Assembly (NCBI RefSeq): GCF_026409565.1
Contig: NZ_CP112881.1
Coordinates: 496,001 to 560,000 of the forward strand
Source of the DNA: Sneathiella aquimaris
GTDB lineage: Bacteria; Pseudomonadota; Alphaproteobacteria; Sneathiellales; Sneathiellaceae
Length of the DNA stretch: 64,000 nt
Direction: 5' to 3'
Part shown: in pieces, positions 36,084 through 44,582 of the stretch
Layout: each line of letters opens with the position of its first letter
How positions within the stretch are numbered: position 1 is the stretch's first letter
Notes under the pieces: model-generated
What the model saw: the letters and a program-made list of their open reading frames with translations, nothing else
Told to the model about the DNA's origin: nothing
Database searches by the model: none
Position numbers and translations under genes: made by a program

Positions 36084-37580
36084 ATGCTGATCGGTGATCT
36101 GTTGTTGGCTCATGGCCTTGTTACAGCGGCGGATATAGAACTTGCATCCCACAGACAAAAAGAAAATGGTGGACGTCTGGGAGACAACCTTGTTGCGCTT
36201 GGTGTCTTAAGCCAGGATCAGCTCGACAAAATAATCTATGAAGCACCGCAAGCGCCCAAAACTATTTCCGACACAGGAATTCAATCGGCGAATTTGCTGC
36301 GCATAATGTTTAAGGCGATCTACGTGAACAGCCTTGAAACCGCATCAGAGTTTTCGGCGGCCATCAAGTTGCCCGTCCCGGTGATTAACCGATTGATACA
36401 GGAAGCCGGTGACAGGAAGTTTCTTGAAGCGTTGGGGACAACCGATCAGTCAACATTTTCTGAAAATCGCTACGTTATGACGGAAGCTGGGCGCCGGTTT
36501 GCATTGGAATCGCTTCAGCAGAATCAGTATGTTGGGCCGGCACCGGTTTCGTTGGAAAATTATCAGGACCGGATTGTTCAACAGAAAATTACAAACGAGC
36601 GCGTCGAGCAATCGAAAATCGAAAAGAGTTTTGAAAAGCTCGTGATCGCTGAAGATTTCGTTCGCCGTCTGGGCCCCGGTATCAATGCCGGCAAGAGCAT
36701 CCTTCTATATGGCCCTCCAGGGAACGGGAAAACGACGGTTGCCGAAAAGGTGGCCGACATCTTTGCCAATATCATCTATATCCCCTACTGCTTTGAAGTG
36801 GATGGCCAGATTATCAAGGTTTTTGATCCGGCGATCCATACCCCTGTTCTCAAAGAGTCAGAAGAACTCCCGAAAAGTGGTTTGCGTCGCGAAGAGTTCG
36901 ATGGCCGTTGGGTTCCGTGTGAACGACCGATCGTCATTACAGGTGGTGAATTGACGCTTGAGATGCTGGATCTCAGCTTTAACGCGCATGCAAAATATTA
37001 TGAAGCGCCCCTTCATGTGAAGGCTTCCAATGGTACCTTTATTATCGATGACTTTGGCCGCCAGCTTGTGAGCCCGGAAGAGCTTCTCAACCGCTGGATT
37101 GTGCCACTGGAAAGTCGGATTGATTTTCTGAAATTGCATACAGGTAAAAGTTTTCAGTTGCCGTTTGATGAGCTGGTTATCTTCTCAACCAATCTGTCGC
37201 CCGATGACCTGATGGATCCTGCCTTTTTACGTCGTATCCCATACAAACTCGAAACCGTTGGTCCGAATAGAAGTCAGTATTTTGACATCTTTAAAATTGT
37301 GGCAGCGTCGCGGGGTCTGGAAATGACGGAAGAGATTTTGGATATTGTCATAGACGAGCTGCAGGTCAAAAACAGTTTTGAGCTCGCGTGCTATCAGCCC
37401 AAATTTATTATTGATCAGGTTCTGTCTGCCTGTAAGTATCAGGGTATGGACCCGCATTTCACCCATGAACTTGTAACGGACGCGCTGAAGAACCTCTATA
37501 CAAGTAACGCACAAGGGGCTGGGAAAACAGCGGCAAAATCACTGTCAAGCAGCTCTGCTAGCCTTGCGGCAGCTCAATAA
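36084..37580 (+). CDS. AAA-type ATPase with GspE/MshE-type N-terminal domain
   Basis: Cytoplasmic protein of 498 residues. The first about 55 residues (MLIGDLLLAHGLVTAADIELA, GGRLGDNLVALGVLS) look like the N-terminal domain of type II secretion or pilus ATPases, which can bind c-di-GMP in the MshE branch. A middle region (about 60-170) resembles a winged helix. The AAA ATPase part (about 175-470) has Walker A YGPPGNGKTT, Walker B-like TFIIDDFGRQ, sensor FSTNLSPDDLMD and an arginine-finger-like DPAFLRRIPYK. GGAGAG precedes the ATG. It is not itself a secretion ATPase and no pilus genes adjoin it. It is convergent with the LuxR regulator. Its function is unknown. Confidence 0.82.
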   Translation: MLIGDLLLAHGLVTAADIELASHRQKENGGRLGDNLVALGVLSQDQLDKIIYEAPQAPKTISDTGIQSANLLRIMFKAIYVNSLETASEFSAAIKLPVPVINRLIQEAGDRKFLEALGTTDQSTFSENRYVMTEAGRRFALESLQQNQYVGPAPVSLENYQDRIVQQKITNERVEQSKIEKSFEKLVIAEDFVRRLGPGINAGKSILLYGPPGNGKTTVAEKVADIFANIIYIPYCFEVDGQIIKVFDPAIHTPVLKESEELPKSGLRREEFDGRWVPCERPIVITGGELTLEMLDLSFNAHAKYYEAPLHVKASNGTFIIDDFGRQLVSPEELLNRWIVPLESRIDFLKLHTGKSFQLPFDELVIFSTNLSPDDLMDPAFLRRIPYKLETVGPNRSQYFDIFKIVAASRGLEMTEEILDIVIDELQVKNSFELACYQPKFIIDQVLSACKYQGMDPHFTHELVTDALKNLYTSNAQGAGKTAAKSLSSSSASLAAAQ

Positions 37581-37598
37581 TTCAATCGGTAAATCGGA

Positions 37599-38252
37599 TC
37601 AGGCAATCTCGCGCGCGTGAAGAACGGCTTGGGTCCGGTTGCTGACACCCAGAGTGCGGAAAATGGCTGTAATATGAACCTTAACCGTGCTTTCGGCCAG
37701 GTTCAGGCCCGCCGCAATTTCCTTATTTGACTGCCCTTGTGCCATAAGTTCCAGAACATTTTTTTGTCGACGCGTCAGGTGTTGGGTCGCATGCGACTTT
37801 TCTGGTGCCTGTTTTGAAAGATGCCCAGTTTTGGTGGCGACTTTTGCGTCGGGCAGGTTAAAGGCCTGTGAAGGAATGTATTTACCGCCTGATAAAACAA
37901 GGCGGATAGCGCTCACAAGGACTTCTCTTGTTGATGATTTTGGAATGTAACCATCGGCCCCCAATTGTAAGGATTGGGTCATGTCACCAATTTCTTCAGA
38001 TGCAGAAACGATCACCACAGGAATGGAGGGATGATCCCGTTTCAGTTTTTTCAAAGCATCCTGAAATGACGCACCCGGCATTTGAATGTCGAGGACAATA
38101 AGGTCTGGCAAATCAGTCGCGTTCAGCATCTCAGCCTGCAACTCGTTGAAATCATTACAGTCGACTATGTCGGTCTTTGCATCTAATTGTGAAAGCAAGC
38201 CTGACAACGCCATACGATACAGTGGATGATCATCCGCAATTAATATTTTCAT
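37599..38252 (-). CDS. LuxR/NarL-family two-component response regulator
   Basis: Response regulator of 217 residues. The receiver domain (1-120) has acidic residues D7 and D8, phospho-acceptor D55 (VLDIQMPG), Ser in VSASE and Lys in PKSS. The C-terminal LuxR helix-turn-helix (about 150-215) has LTRRQKNVLELMAQGQSNKEIA. No cognate kinase is adjacent. It may act with an orphan kinase such as the hybrid kinase at 4.2 kb, but nothing in the sequence links them. Confidence 0.93.
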   Translation of the reverse strand: MKILIADDHPLYRMALSGLLSQLDAKTDIVDCNDFNELQAEMLNATDLPDLIVLDIQMPGASFQDALKKLKRDHPSIPVVIVSASEEIGDMTQSLQLGADGYIPKSSTREVLVSAIRLVLSGGKYIPSQAFNLPDAKVATKTGHLSKQAPEKSHATQHLTRRQKNVLELMAQGQSNKEIAAGLNLAESTVKVHITAIFRTLGVSNRTQAVLHAREIA

Positions 38253-38363
38253 GCCTGAAATCTATTCCTAAGCTATGGACTGATTTTATACCATAAACGG
38301 ATATAAATGTATAGGTAAATAAACCAAAGAGAAACACACCTATAGCGAGAAGTGATTAAAAAA

Positions 38364-39098
38364 TTACCATGTAATTTGGTGTCGATTGCTTGGATAAATA
38401 TATTGTACAGAAGAAAGAATCTGATTCCCGATCCAAGTCCGTCGGTTGTGTTGCAAACACGGAACGGCCTGGTCCAATTCCAGGAAATGGACAGCTTCGG
38501 GGGTTGCCAGGGTCGCTTCTATTTTGTGATCATCCGACAAAAGATTAAAGGTCTTCCGAAAATAGGTGTCCGCGGTTTGACCGGTAAAGTCGAAGGACAG
38601 GAAATCGGGTGCCAGTTCCGGGTTTACATATCGGTCTTCCAGCATAACAGGCATGTTGTTTTCCCTGTGAACGCAATATAGGCGATACACTGTCTGGCCT
38701 TCAGGGATGTGTAAAAGGGATGAGCCTTCCGGGCCGATTGGTTCGGCCTGCAAGAAGTGAACTGCACAGCTGTGAATATTTCCGCGACTACGAATGGCGA
38801 TATCTACTTCCTTGATGGATTTGGCGGCTTTGCTGGGCCGAGATTCAGCAACGAAAGTACCAACGCCCTGAATTCGGTCCAGATAGCCTTCCTGCGTTAA
38901 CTCCCGAAGTGCCCGGTGAATGGTCATCCGGGAAATCTTCATGTCCCGAACGAAACTGTGTTCCGAGGGAATTTGCGAGTAAGGAGGCCATTCGTTCTTC
39001 AGGATTTTGTCGATTACAAGTTCCTTGACCTGTTTGTACAGGGGTTGAGGAGGTTTTACAGTTTTGGGATCGTTGTTTTTCAAAATGGCGTGTTCCAT
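38364..39098 (-). CDS. GntR-family regulator, HutC/UTRA subfamily
   Basis: Regulator of 244 residues with an N-terminal winged helix-turn-helix (about 20-85, SRMTIHRALRELTQEGYLDRI) and a C-terminal UTRA effector-binding domain (about 105-235, YRLYCVHRENNMPVMLEDRYVNPELAPDF). This segment is characteristic of HutC, the histidine-utilisation repressor that senses urocanate. No hut genes are in the window, so it either acts at a distance or controls another pathway. GAGGA precedes the ATG at 39098. Confidence 0.88.
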   Translation of the reverse strand: MEHAILKNNDPKTVKPPQPLYKQVKELVIDKILKNEWPPYSQIPSEHSFVRDMKISRMTIHRALRELTQEGYLDRIQGVGTFVAESRPSKAAKSIKEVDIAIRSRGNIHSCAVHFLQAEPIGPEGSSLLHIPEGQTVYRLYCVHRENNMPVMLEDRYVNPELAPDFLSFDFTGQTADTYFRKTFNLLSDDHKIEATLATPEAVHFLELDQAVPCLQHNRRTWIGNQILSSVQYIYPSNRHQITW

Positions 39099-39284
39099 AA
39101 ATGGTCCTCATATGCAGTCGTTGCTGTTTTAGGAGGACGCATGGGAACAGCTTTTGTGAAAGCTGAAAGTGAAGGCGGTTAAAAAAATAACACTGCCGTC
39201 TTTTTTTACTTGAACGATCATTCCAAATAAATATATGTTAGTGACTGATCAACACCATCTACACACATCGGTTGATGATCAAGT

Positions 39285-39328
39285 GGGTCCACTCCGAATT
39301 TTTTGCGCCCCTCGAAGTGGACCCTTTT
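39285..39328. repeat. Inverted repeat GGGTCCACT/AGTGGACCC, possible terminator or mobile-element scar
   Basis: GGGTCCACT (39285-39293) and AGTGGACCC (39316-39324) are perfect 9-base inverted arms separated by 22 bases, followed by TTTT. No gene on the plus strand ends nearby, so a terminator has no obvious client. Arms of this kind also occur near the ends of some insertion sequences (weak recollection). No transposase remnant is visible. Confidence 0.4.
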
Positions 39329-39377
39329 CATTTTTCCCCGGAAACAAAAAAATTGCCTTACAATGTTGGGGTCAAGA

Positions 39378-39406
39378 CTTGATCCAAACGTTTCTTCTCT
39401 TCATAT
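39378..39406 (+). promoter_or_regulatory. Heat-shock (sigma-32-type) promoter of htpG
   Basis: CTTGATC (39378-39384) and CTTCATAT (39399-39406), spaced by 14 bases, resemble the RpoH consensus CTTGAAA/CCCCATNT. They lie about 40 bases before the htpG start, which is expected for this chaperone gene. Confidence 0.5.
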
Positions 39407-39445
39407 AGAGGGATGAACTTTCAATCGTTGTGAGAAAAGAAAAAA

Positions 39446-41326
39446 ATGACCGAACAGACACATGAGTTTCAGGCCGAAGTTGCCAAGTTGTTGCACATTG
39501 TCACCCACTCCCTGTACAGCGAAAAGGAAATTTTCCTGAGGGAGCTGATCTCCAACTCGTCGGATGCATGCGATCGCCTAAGATATCTTGCGCTAACACA
39601 GCCAGAATTGATCAAGGAAGACCCTAAATTCCGGGTAAAAGTTTTTCTGGATAAGGCGGCGGGTACGCTGACTGTTGACGATAATGGTCTAGGCATGACG
39701 GATCAGGAGATGATCGAGAATCTTGGAACCATCGCGCGCTCGGGTACGTCGAATTTCATGTCAAAGCTAACCGGCGACGAAACCAAGGATCTGACAGCCA
39801 TTGGTCAATTTGGTGTCGGGTTCTATTCGTCTTTCATGGTCGCTGAAAAAGTGGAAGTGACCAGCCGCAAGGCGGGTGAAGAAAAAGCGCATACCTGGAT
39901 TTCTGATGGACAGGGATCGTTCACGCTGGCGGAAAGCGACAGAGAAGTACGTGGTACGACAATCACCCTCTTTTTGAAAGAAGAAGCGGCAGAATTTCTG
40001 GAGCCGCAGCGCGTTCGTTCTGTTATTAAAACCTACGCCGACCATATCGCGCTTCCGGTTATATTGAAATCGGCCGATGATGAGCCTGATGCGGCGGACG
40101 ATGTGGTCAATACGGCTAGCGCCCTTTGGACCCGGCCGAAATCAGAAATTACCGAAGAGCAATATACGGAATTTTATCATCATGTGGGACAGGCGTTTGA
40201 TACCCCTTGGGCAACCTTACATAGTCGGGTGGAAGGGATCATCGAATATAGCATGCTGCTGTTTATCCCCGAACAACCGCCTTTTGATCTGTTTAATGCA
40301 GAGCGAAAATCGAACCTTAAACTTTATGTAAAACGCGTCTTCATTACGGACGAGTGCGAAGAACTGATTCCGGCCTATTTGCGATTTCTTAAAGGCGTGG
40401 TGGATTCCGAAGATCTGCCGTTGAATGTGAGCCGTGAAATGCTGCAGAACAATCCGGTATTGATGAAAATCAAGTCCGGGCTGGTGAAGAAAGTGATTGG
40501 CGAGCTGGAAAAACGCGCCAAAAAGGACGAAGAGGGTTTTGCAAAATTCTGGTCAAACTTTGGGGCTGTTCTGAAAGAAGGCATCTACGAAGATACCGAG
40601 AACGGTGAACGCCTTTTGAAACTGTCGCGTTTCAATTCAACAGGGTCGGATAAAGCTGTCACACTGGACGAATATGTTTCGGGCATGAAAGAGGGGCAGG
40701 ACGCCATCTATTACATCACAGGGGATGACCTGGATGCGCTTAAACAAAGCCCTCAACTGGAAGGCTTTAAAGCCAAAGATGTTGATGTATTGCTCTTGAG
40801 TGATCCCGTTGATAGCTTCTGGCTCAGCCGTCATAGCCAGTTTGATGGCAAGGAATTCAGATCAGTCACGCGGGGTTCTGCTGAACTGGATAAAATGAAA
40901 GGTAAGGACAGTGATGAGGATACGGACGACAAGAAAGAACCGTCGCCAAATCTTTCAACACTGATAGCCGCTTTCAAACAGACCCTTGATGGTAAAGTGA
41001 AGGATGTTCGTTCTTCTTCCCGGCTAACTGACAGTCCGGTTTGTCTGGTTGCTGATGAAGGGGATATGGATATCCATCTGGAAAAGGTTCTGAAGGCACA
41101 TAAACAATTGGGCGGAGGGCCTTCTCAGCGTATTTTGGAAATTAATCCTGATCACGCCCTTATCCGTAAGCTGGCGGAAAAGATTGAAGAAGACAGCACC
41201 GCGCCGCAAGTCTCCAATGCTGCGCTTCTGTTGTTGGATCAGGCTTATATCGTAGAAGGGGATCCGGTCTCAGACCCTGTTCTGTTTTCGAAAAGAATGG
41301 CTGATTTCATGGCTTCCGGCCTCTGA
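39446..41326 (+). CDS. htpG: Molecular chaperone HtpG (Hsp90)
   Basis: Cytosolic ATP-dependent chaperone of 626 residues, full length for bacterial Hsp90. The N-terminal ATPase domain has LISNSSDACDRLRYLAL, DNGLGMT, GTIARSGT and GQFGVGFYSSFMVA. The middle domain includes LPLNVSREMLQ with the catalytic Arg. The C-terminal dimerisation domain is intact. GAGAAAAGAAA precedes the ATG. A heat-shock-type promoter lies upstream and a terminator after the gene. Confidence 0.98.
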   Translation: MTEQTHEFQAEVAKLLHIVTHSLYSEKEIFLRELISNSSDACDRLRYLALTQPELIKEDPKFRVKVFLDKAAGTLTVDDNGLGMTDQEMIENLGTIARSGTSNFMSKLTGDETKDLTAIGQFGVGFYSSFMVAEKVEVTSRKAGEEKAHTWISDGQGSFTLAESDREVRGTTITLFLKEEAAEFLEPQRVRSVIKTYADHIALPVILKSADDEPDAADDVVNTASALWTRPKSEITEEQYTEFYHHVGQAFDTPWATLHSRVEGIIEYSMLLFIPEQPPFDLFNAERKSNLKLYVKRVFITDECEELIPAYLRFLKGVVDSEDLPLNVSREMLQNNPVLMKIKSGLVKKVIGELEKRAKKDEEGFAKFWSNFGAVLKEGIYEDTENGERLLKLSRFNSTGSDKAVTLDEYVSGMKEGQDAIYYITGDDLDALKQSPQLEGFKAKDVDVLLLSDPVDSFWLSRHSQFDGKEFRSVTRGSAELDKMKGKDSDEDTDDKKEPSPNLSTLIAAFKQTLDGKVKDVRSSSRLTDSPVCLVADEGDMDIHLEKVLKAHKQLGGGPSQRILEINPDHALIRKLAEKIEEDSTAPQVSNAALLLLDQAYIVEGDPVSDPVLFSKRMADFMASGL

Positions 41327-41347
41327 TTTTAGTGAGAATGATCTTCT

Positions 41348-41384
41348 AAAAGGCGGCCTTGACGGGGCGCCTTTAAGATTTTTT
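41348..41384 (+). terminator. Terminator after htpG
   Basis: AAAGGCG (41349-41355) and CGCCTTT (41368-41374) form the stem, with outer TCTT/AAGA pairing and a TTTTTT tail (41379-41384). Confidence 0.75.
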
Positions 41385-41455
41385 CAAATTTAGAATTCAC
41401 TATTTCCCCCTGACAGCAGTCATAGAGATAACTGATCAATCTTTCAGGTATCGCT

Positions 41456-42535
41456 ATGACAGGCTTGACGAAAAAAATAGTATTTGCCGCAAGCCTGCTT
41501 TGGCTGCTCGGAGGCTGTGCGCTTGGCGTAAGCCCGAAACTATCCAGTGATGCCAACACTTTTCGTCGCTCAGTCGATCTGTTGTCGGTGCTCATTAACA
41601 CTCAATATGAAATGCTCGAAGACATTCATCAGTTGTCTTTAAGCGATAGCATCGATTTGCAATTAACGCTTGGTGGATCGCCTTCGTTGTTTGCTGAGCC
41701 GCTTTTGTCTGATGCCGCGCGCCTGGCCCGAAAAAAGGTTCTGGATCTATTAAGGCTCTATGCCTATCGGCTCTCCAATATTTTATCGACAGAAACACCT
41801 GAGACAATTCTATCGGTGGGCCTGTCTTCCTATCACGCTATGGAAAGGTTGAAGCCCGCTGACTTTAATCTTTCCCATTCGTTGGATCCCTCTCAGGCCG
41901 CAGCGCTTACAACTTCGATGACGGGGTTTGCCAAGATCCTCTTCCTGCCAAAGACAACTCGAAAGTTGTCAGAGCTGACCAAAGAAACACAGGTTCATAT
42001 TCGTCAGCTGGTCTATCTGTTTTTTGCAGATTTGGGGTCATCGGCTGACCTGGCAGCGCAGTGCCGGTTTTCAACACCGGCCTTACTGGGCGAGCTGGAT
42101 TTCAAAAAGCCGACGCTTTGCCGGGGCGGCATACGCGGATTGATGAAAGCAGCGGTGGACGCAAATTTGAGAACGTTGCGTCAACGGCTTCAATTGCTGA
42201 GCACCAATGATAAAGCCATAGGGGATGAGCGCAGGATCTTAGTTGGAAAAGTAATGGCGATCCAGAAATTTGGCCGTTTGCAGGACAGTCTGATCGCCGA
42301 CCTTCAGGAAAGCCTACTTCTTATGTTGCAGGCGCATGCTCAGTTGTCAGCCCGTCTTCAAATCGAGGCGGGTGAAACGCAAGCAGGCGGCTCCATGGAA
42401 AAATCACACATGTCCCAAATGTCGTTAACCGAACAGTTTTACGCCTATGTTACGACGCTATCCGGACGTCAAAAAAAGTTGTTGGTTTATTTTACAAAAT
42501 TGTCTGATGAGAACCGTTATGCCGACCAGTTATAA
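41456..42535 (+). CDS. Predicted lipoprotein of unknown function, mainly helical
   Basis: Protein of 359 residues with a lipoprotein signal peptide (WLLGGC, Cys at about 21). The mature part is almost entirely alpha-helical with Leu-rich amphipathic stretches and no motif I recognise. Two Cys residues in mid-protein (AAQCRF and TLCRGG) could form a disulfide. The next gene overlaps its 3' end by 17 bases, so the two are translationally coupled and probably act together. It may be envelope-anchored, but no function can be assigned. Confidence 0.75.
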   Translation: MTGLTKKIVFAASLLWLLGGCALGVSPKLSSDANTFRRSVDLLSVLINTQYEMLEDIHQLSLSDSIDLQLTLGGSPSLFAEPLLSDAARLARKKVLDLLRLYAYRLSNILSTETPETILSVGLSSYHAMERLKPADFNLSHSLDPSQAAALTTSMTGFAKILFLPKTTRKLSELTKETQVHIRQLVYLFFADLGSSADLAAQCRFSTPALLGELDFKKPTLCRGGIRGLMKAAVDANLRTLRQRLQLLSTNDKAIGDERRILVGKVMAIQKFGRLQDSLIADLQESLLLMLQAHAQLSARLQIEAGETQAGGSMEKSHMSQMSLTEQFYAYVTTLSGRQKKLLVYFTKLSDENRYADQL

Positions 42536-42839
42536 AGAAGCCTATCGAATATTGTTAAACTGTCAGGAAAAATTGAACGCACAGGATATCGCAAGCCTGC
42601 CGCGAGACAAACAACTTGCTTTGCTCAAGGCGCAGCAGTCAGTTTATCTGGAGATACAGCATTTGCAAACACAGCGCATGACGGCCCGCACGGATCCGTT
42701 TGTGGCCCTGACAGCAGACTTTCAAACGTCAGAAGAAGGATTTCGCGAGATACAACAATGGGCTGCGGAGGCCAGACAAACAAGTGAGACCATCACGGGG
42801 CTGCTCAAAGGACTATCGTTGGTGCTGAGCCTGTTCTGA
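42519..42839 (+). CDS. Small helical protein coupled to the preceding lipoprotein gene
   Basis: Protein of about 106 residues starting at the ATG at 42519, inside the end of the lipoprotein gene. It is hydrophilic and helical (SYKEAYRILLNCQEKLN, LKAQQSVYLEIQHLQ), ending in a short hydrophobic tail (LLKGLSLVLSLF). No signal peptide or recognised family. A longer frame exists upstream, but it would overlap the lipoprotein gene by nearly 90 bases. Its stop codon abuts the stop of the convergent Nudix gene. Confidence 0.6.
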   Translation: MPTSYKEAYRILLNCQEKLNAQDIASLPRDKQLALLKAQQSVYLEIQHLQTQRMTARTDPFVALTADFQTSEEGFREIQQWAAEARQTSETITGLLKGLSLVLSLF

Positions 42840-43664
42840 TTATTTTTTGCGGTCGGGGTCCATCATGGGGTCAATTGCGCGGCGGGTAATGCTGTAATCC
42901 GCCTCAGCCGGGATATTGAGGAACTTGCCCTTTTCTGTTGTTTCCAGTTCAGGAAGGACAGAGACCGTGTCGGTTTCCGAAGCGCGGGCAATCGCATCGT
43001 CAGCCGATGTATAGCGGGTCAGATATTCGATATTCATCAAGGTCGGGAAGATGATGGTATATTCGTTTTCCTTGGCCGCCCGCAAAGCCGCATTTGGTCC
43101 GATCCAGACAGAATCAACAGATTCCTCCCCATCATGAACAGCCAGTTGTTCCGGCGGCGCCTTGGCGATGAAGAAATGGGTGTCGAAACGCTTTGGCATG
43201 AAGGTTGGCGTCAGCCAGTGCGAATAATGCGCCAGTAAATCTGTTGCAAGTTCAAGATTTTCGGCTTTCGCCATGGACAGAATATCAATCTTTCCCGATT
43301 GCATATCCTGTCTATAGGTATCCACCAGCCCAGAGAGCCGGTCCGGTGTGATCAGAGCCTGGGTTTCTTTGTTTCGGGCGAGCAAAATGTTGCATTCTTC
43401 AAAGGCTTCGCGAATAGACGCGATTTTGAACGAGAGGAGCGGATCCTCTGTTTCCTGTTGTGCAGGAAGATGCTCGAAAAGAGCCGGATTTAAATCTGCA
43501 TCGTCCACTTTCCCGCCAGGAAAAACCAAAGCACCCGACGCAAAATCAATCTGATGATGTCGGACCACCATAAAAACCTCGATATTATCCTGTATGTCGT
43601 CGCAATCGCGGACAAGAAGAACGGTAGCGGCCGGTTTTAATGGAGACGGGGTTTTGGACATCAT
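42840..43664 (-). CDS. Nudix hydrolase with interrupted Nudix box (NUDT19-like)
   Basis: Cytoplasmic hydrolase of about 274 residues. The Nudix box is split: GGKVDDAD is followed by about 30 extra residues before IREAFEECNILLA, which supplies the REx2EE catalytic core. This interrupted arrangement matches the NUDT19/RP2-like branch, some of which cleave CoA or acyl-CoA. CoA hydrolysis here is inference. The ATG at 43664 (ACAGG upstream) is preferred over a GTG two codons earlier. It shares an intergenic boundary of zero bases with the convergent small gene. Confidence 0.87.
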   Translation of the reverse strand: MMSKTPSPLKPAATVLLVRDCDDIQDNIEVFMVVRHHQIDFASGALVFPGGKVDDADLNPALFEHLPAQQETEDPLLSFKIASIREAFEECNILLARNKETQALITPDRLSGLVDTYRQDMQSGKIDILSMAKAENLELATDLLAHYSHWLTPTFMPKRFDTHFFIAKAPPEQLAVHDGEESVDSVWIGPNAALRAAKENEYTIIFPTLMNIEYLTRYTSADDAIARASETDTVSVLPELETTEKGKFLNIPAEADYSITRRAIDPMMDPDRKK

Positions 43665-43756
43665 GCGCACCTGTTTTTATTTCTCTTTTCCCGTTTATAG
43701 CGCGTGTTGGAACCCTCAGGCAAGGGCATGCTTGCCTTTCGTTGTTGTCTTCTGGA

Positions 43757-44476
43757 TTAAAGGTCAATCTCCAGTGCGGCAATGATCGGCCCAAAGCCGC
43801 GCTCCTGAATTAAAATAGCACATCCGTCGCGTCCTTCATTCATCAGTGCCGCCAAATCCAGTTCAATTGTTTTGTGTTGGCCATCCCAGTTTTCCAATGG
43901 CTGTGTCCGGCGGGCAATATTATGATATGTGATGGACTTTCCGGTATTTTCGCCCCGACCAATCTGAACCTCTTGTTTGTGATCGATATCCACTTGCCAA
44001 ATGGTTGCGCCGTTTAAATGGTCAGGCAAGTTTATAAAAAGACGGTTGCCGTCAATGCGCCATGTCAGCTTAATTTGTTCGGCATGTCCTTTGAAAGCGA
44101 GGAGGTTCTGTTCAAGTTCATGGGCGTTTGAGCCCACAAAGTGGTCCGCTCCGGCGACGACCATTTGCGGGGTATATACATACCGGGCGCCAAACTGATC
44201 CCGATAGCGGGTCTGGCGAGCATCATTCTCTGAATTGGCAAAGGTATCTTTCCAGCCGATATAATCCCAGTAGGTTACGGCAAACGACAGTCCCAGCACA
44301 TCTGGTTTCTGAACAATTTCACCCATCAATTTGTCCGCAGGGGGGCAAGATGAACACCCTTGAGACGTATAAAGCTCAATGACTGTTTTGGGTTGTCGGA
44401 CATCCAGAGCGCTTGCTGAAGTCATGCTCAGGGTAAAAAATAACGCGACTGAAAAAATATAGGCTGCCTGTTTCAT
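43757..44476 (-). CDS. DUF1223 periplasmic thioredoxin-like protein
   Basis: Protein of about 239 residues with a signal peptide (cleavage near ASALD, about residue 24) and a thioredoxin-like CSSC pair (C41 and C44 in SQGCSSCPPAD). VIELYTSQGC and LSFAVTYWDYIGWKD are the DUF1223 hallmarks. It lies just downstream of acnA, an arrangement found widely in alphaproteobacteria, although acnA has a terminator between them. The reading frame runs on upstream into the acnA terminator, so the ATG before the signal peptide is taken as the start. The redox partner is unknown. Confidence 0.9.
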   Translation of the reverse strand: MKQAAYIFSVALFFTLSMTSASALDVRQPKTVIELYTSQGCSSCPPADKLMGEIVQKPDVLGLSFAVTYWDYIGWKDTFANSENDARQTRYRDQFGARYVYTPQMVVAGADHFVGSNAHELEQNLLAFKGHAEQIKLTWRIDGNRLFINLPDHLNGATIWQVDIDHKQEVQIGRGENTGKSITYHNIARRTQPLENWDGQHKTIELDLAALMNEGRDGCAILIQERGFGPIIAALEIDL

Positions 44477-44532
44477 GCTCTCGACAATAAGCGGAACTGT
44501 GCTCACTGGCAATTCAAGCTTCGGTGAACAAA

Positions 44533-44560
44533 AAAACGGCGGCCCGAGGACCGCCGTTTT
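44533..44560. terminator. Terminator after acnA
   Basis: AAAACGGCGG (44533-44542) and CCGCCGTTTT (44551-44560) form a perfect 10-bp stem with an 8-base loop, flanked by A and T runs. On the minus strand it ends the aconitase transcript before the DUF1223 gene. Confidence 0.88.
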
Positions 44561-44582
44561 AATTGCAAAGATGCAAGTCCGA

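Larger units (their letters stand above)
39099..39445. other. Intergenic region upstream of htpG, 347 bases
   Basis: This region lies between the divergent HutC-type regulator and htpG. It contains a long inverted repeat with a T run (39285-39328) and a heat-shock-type promoter (39378-39406), both listed separately. I saw no RNA or protein gene. Confidence 0.6.

Noticed and set aside
38364-39098. Assigning the UTRA regulator as the repressor of histidine utilisation
   Set aside because: The sequence is HutC-like, but no hut genes are present in the window, so the regulon cannot be stated.
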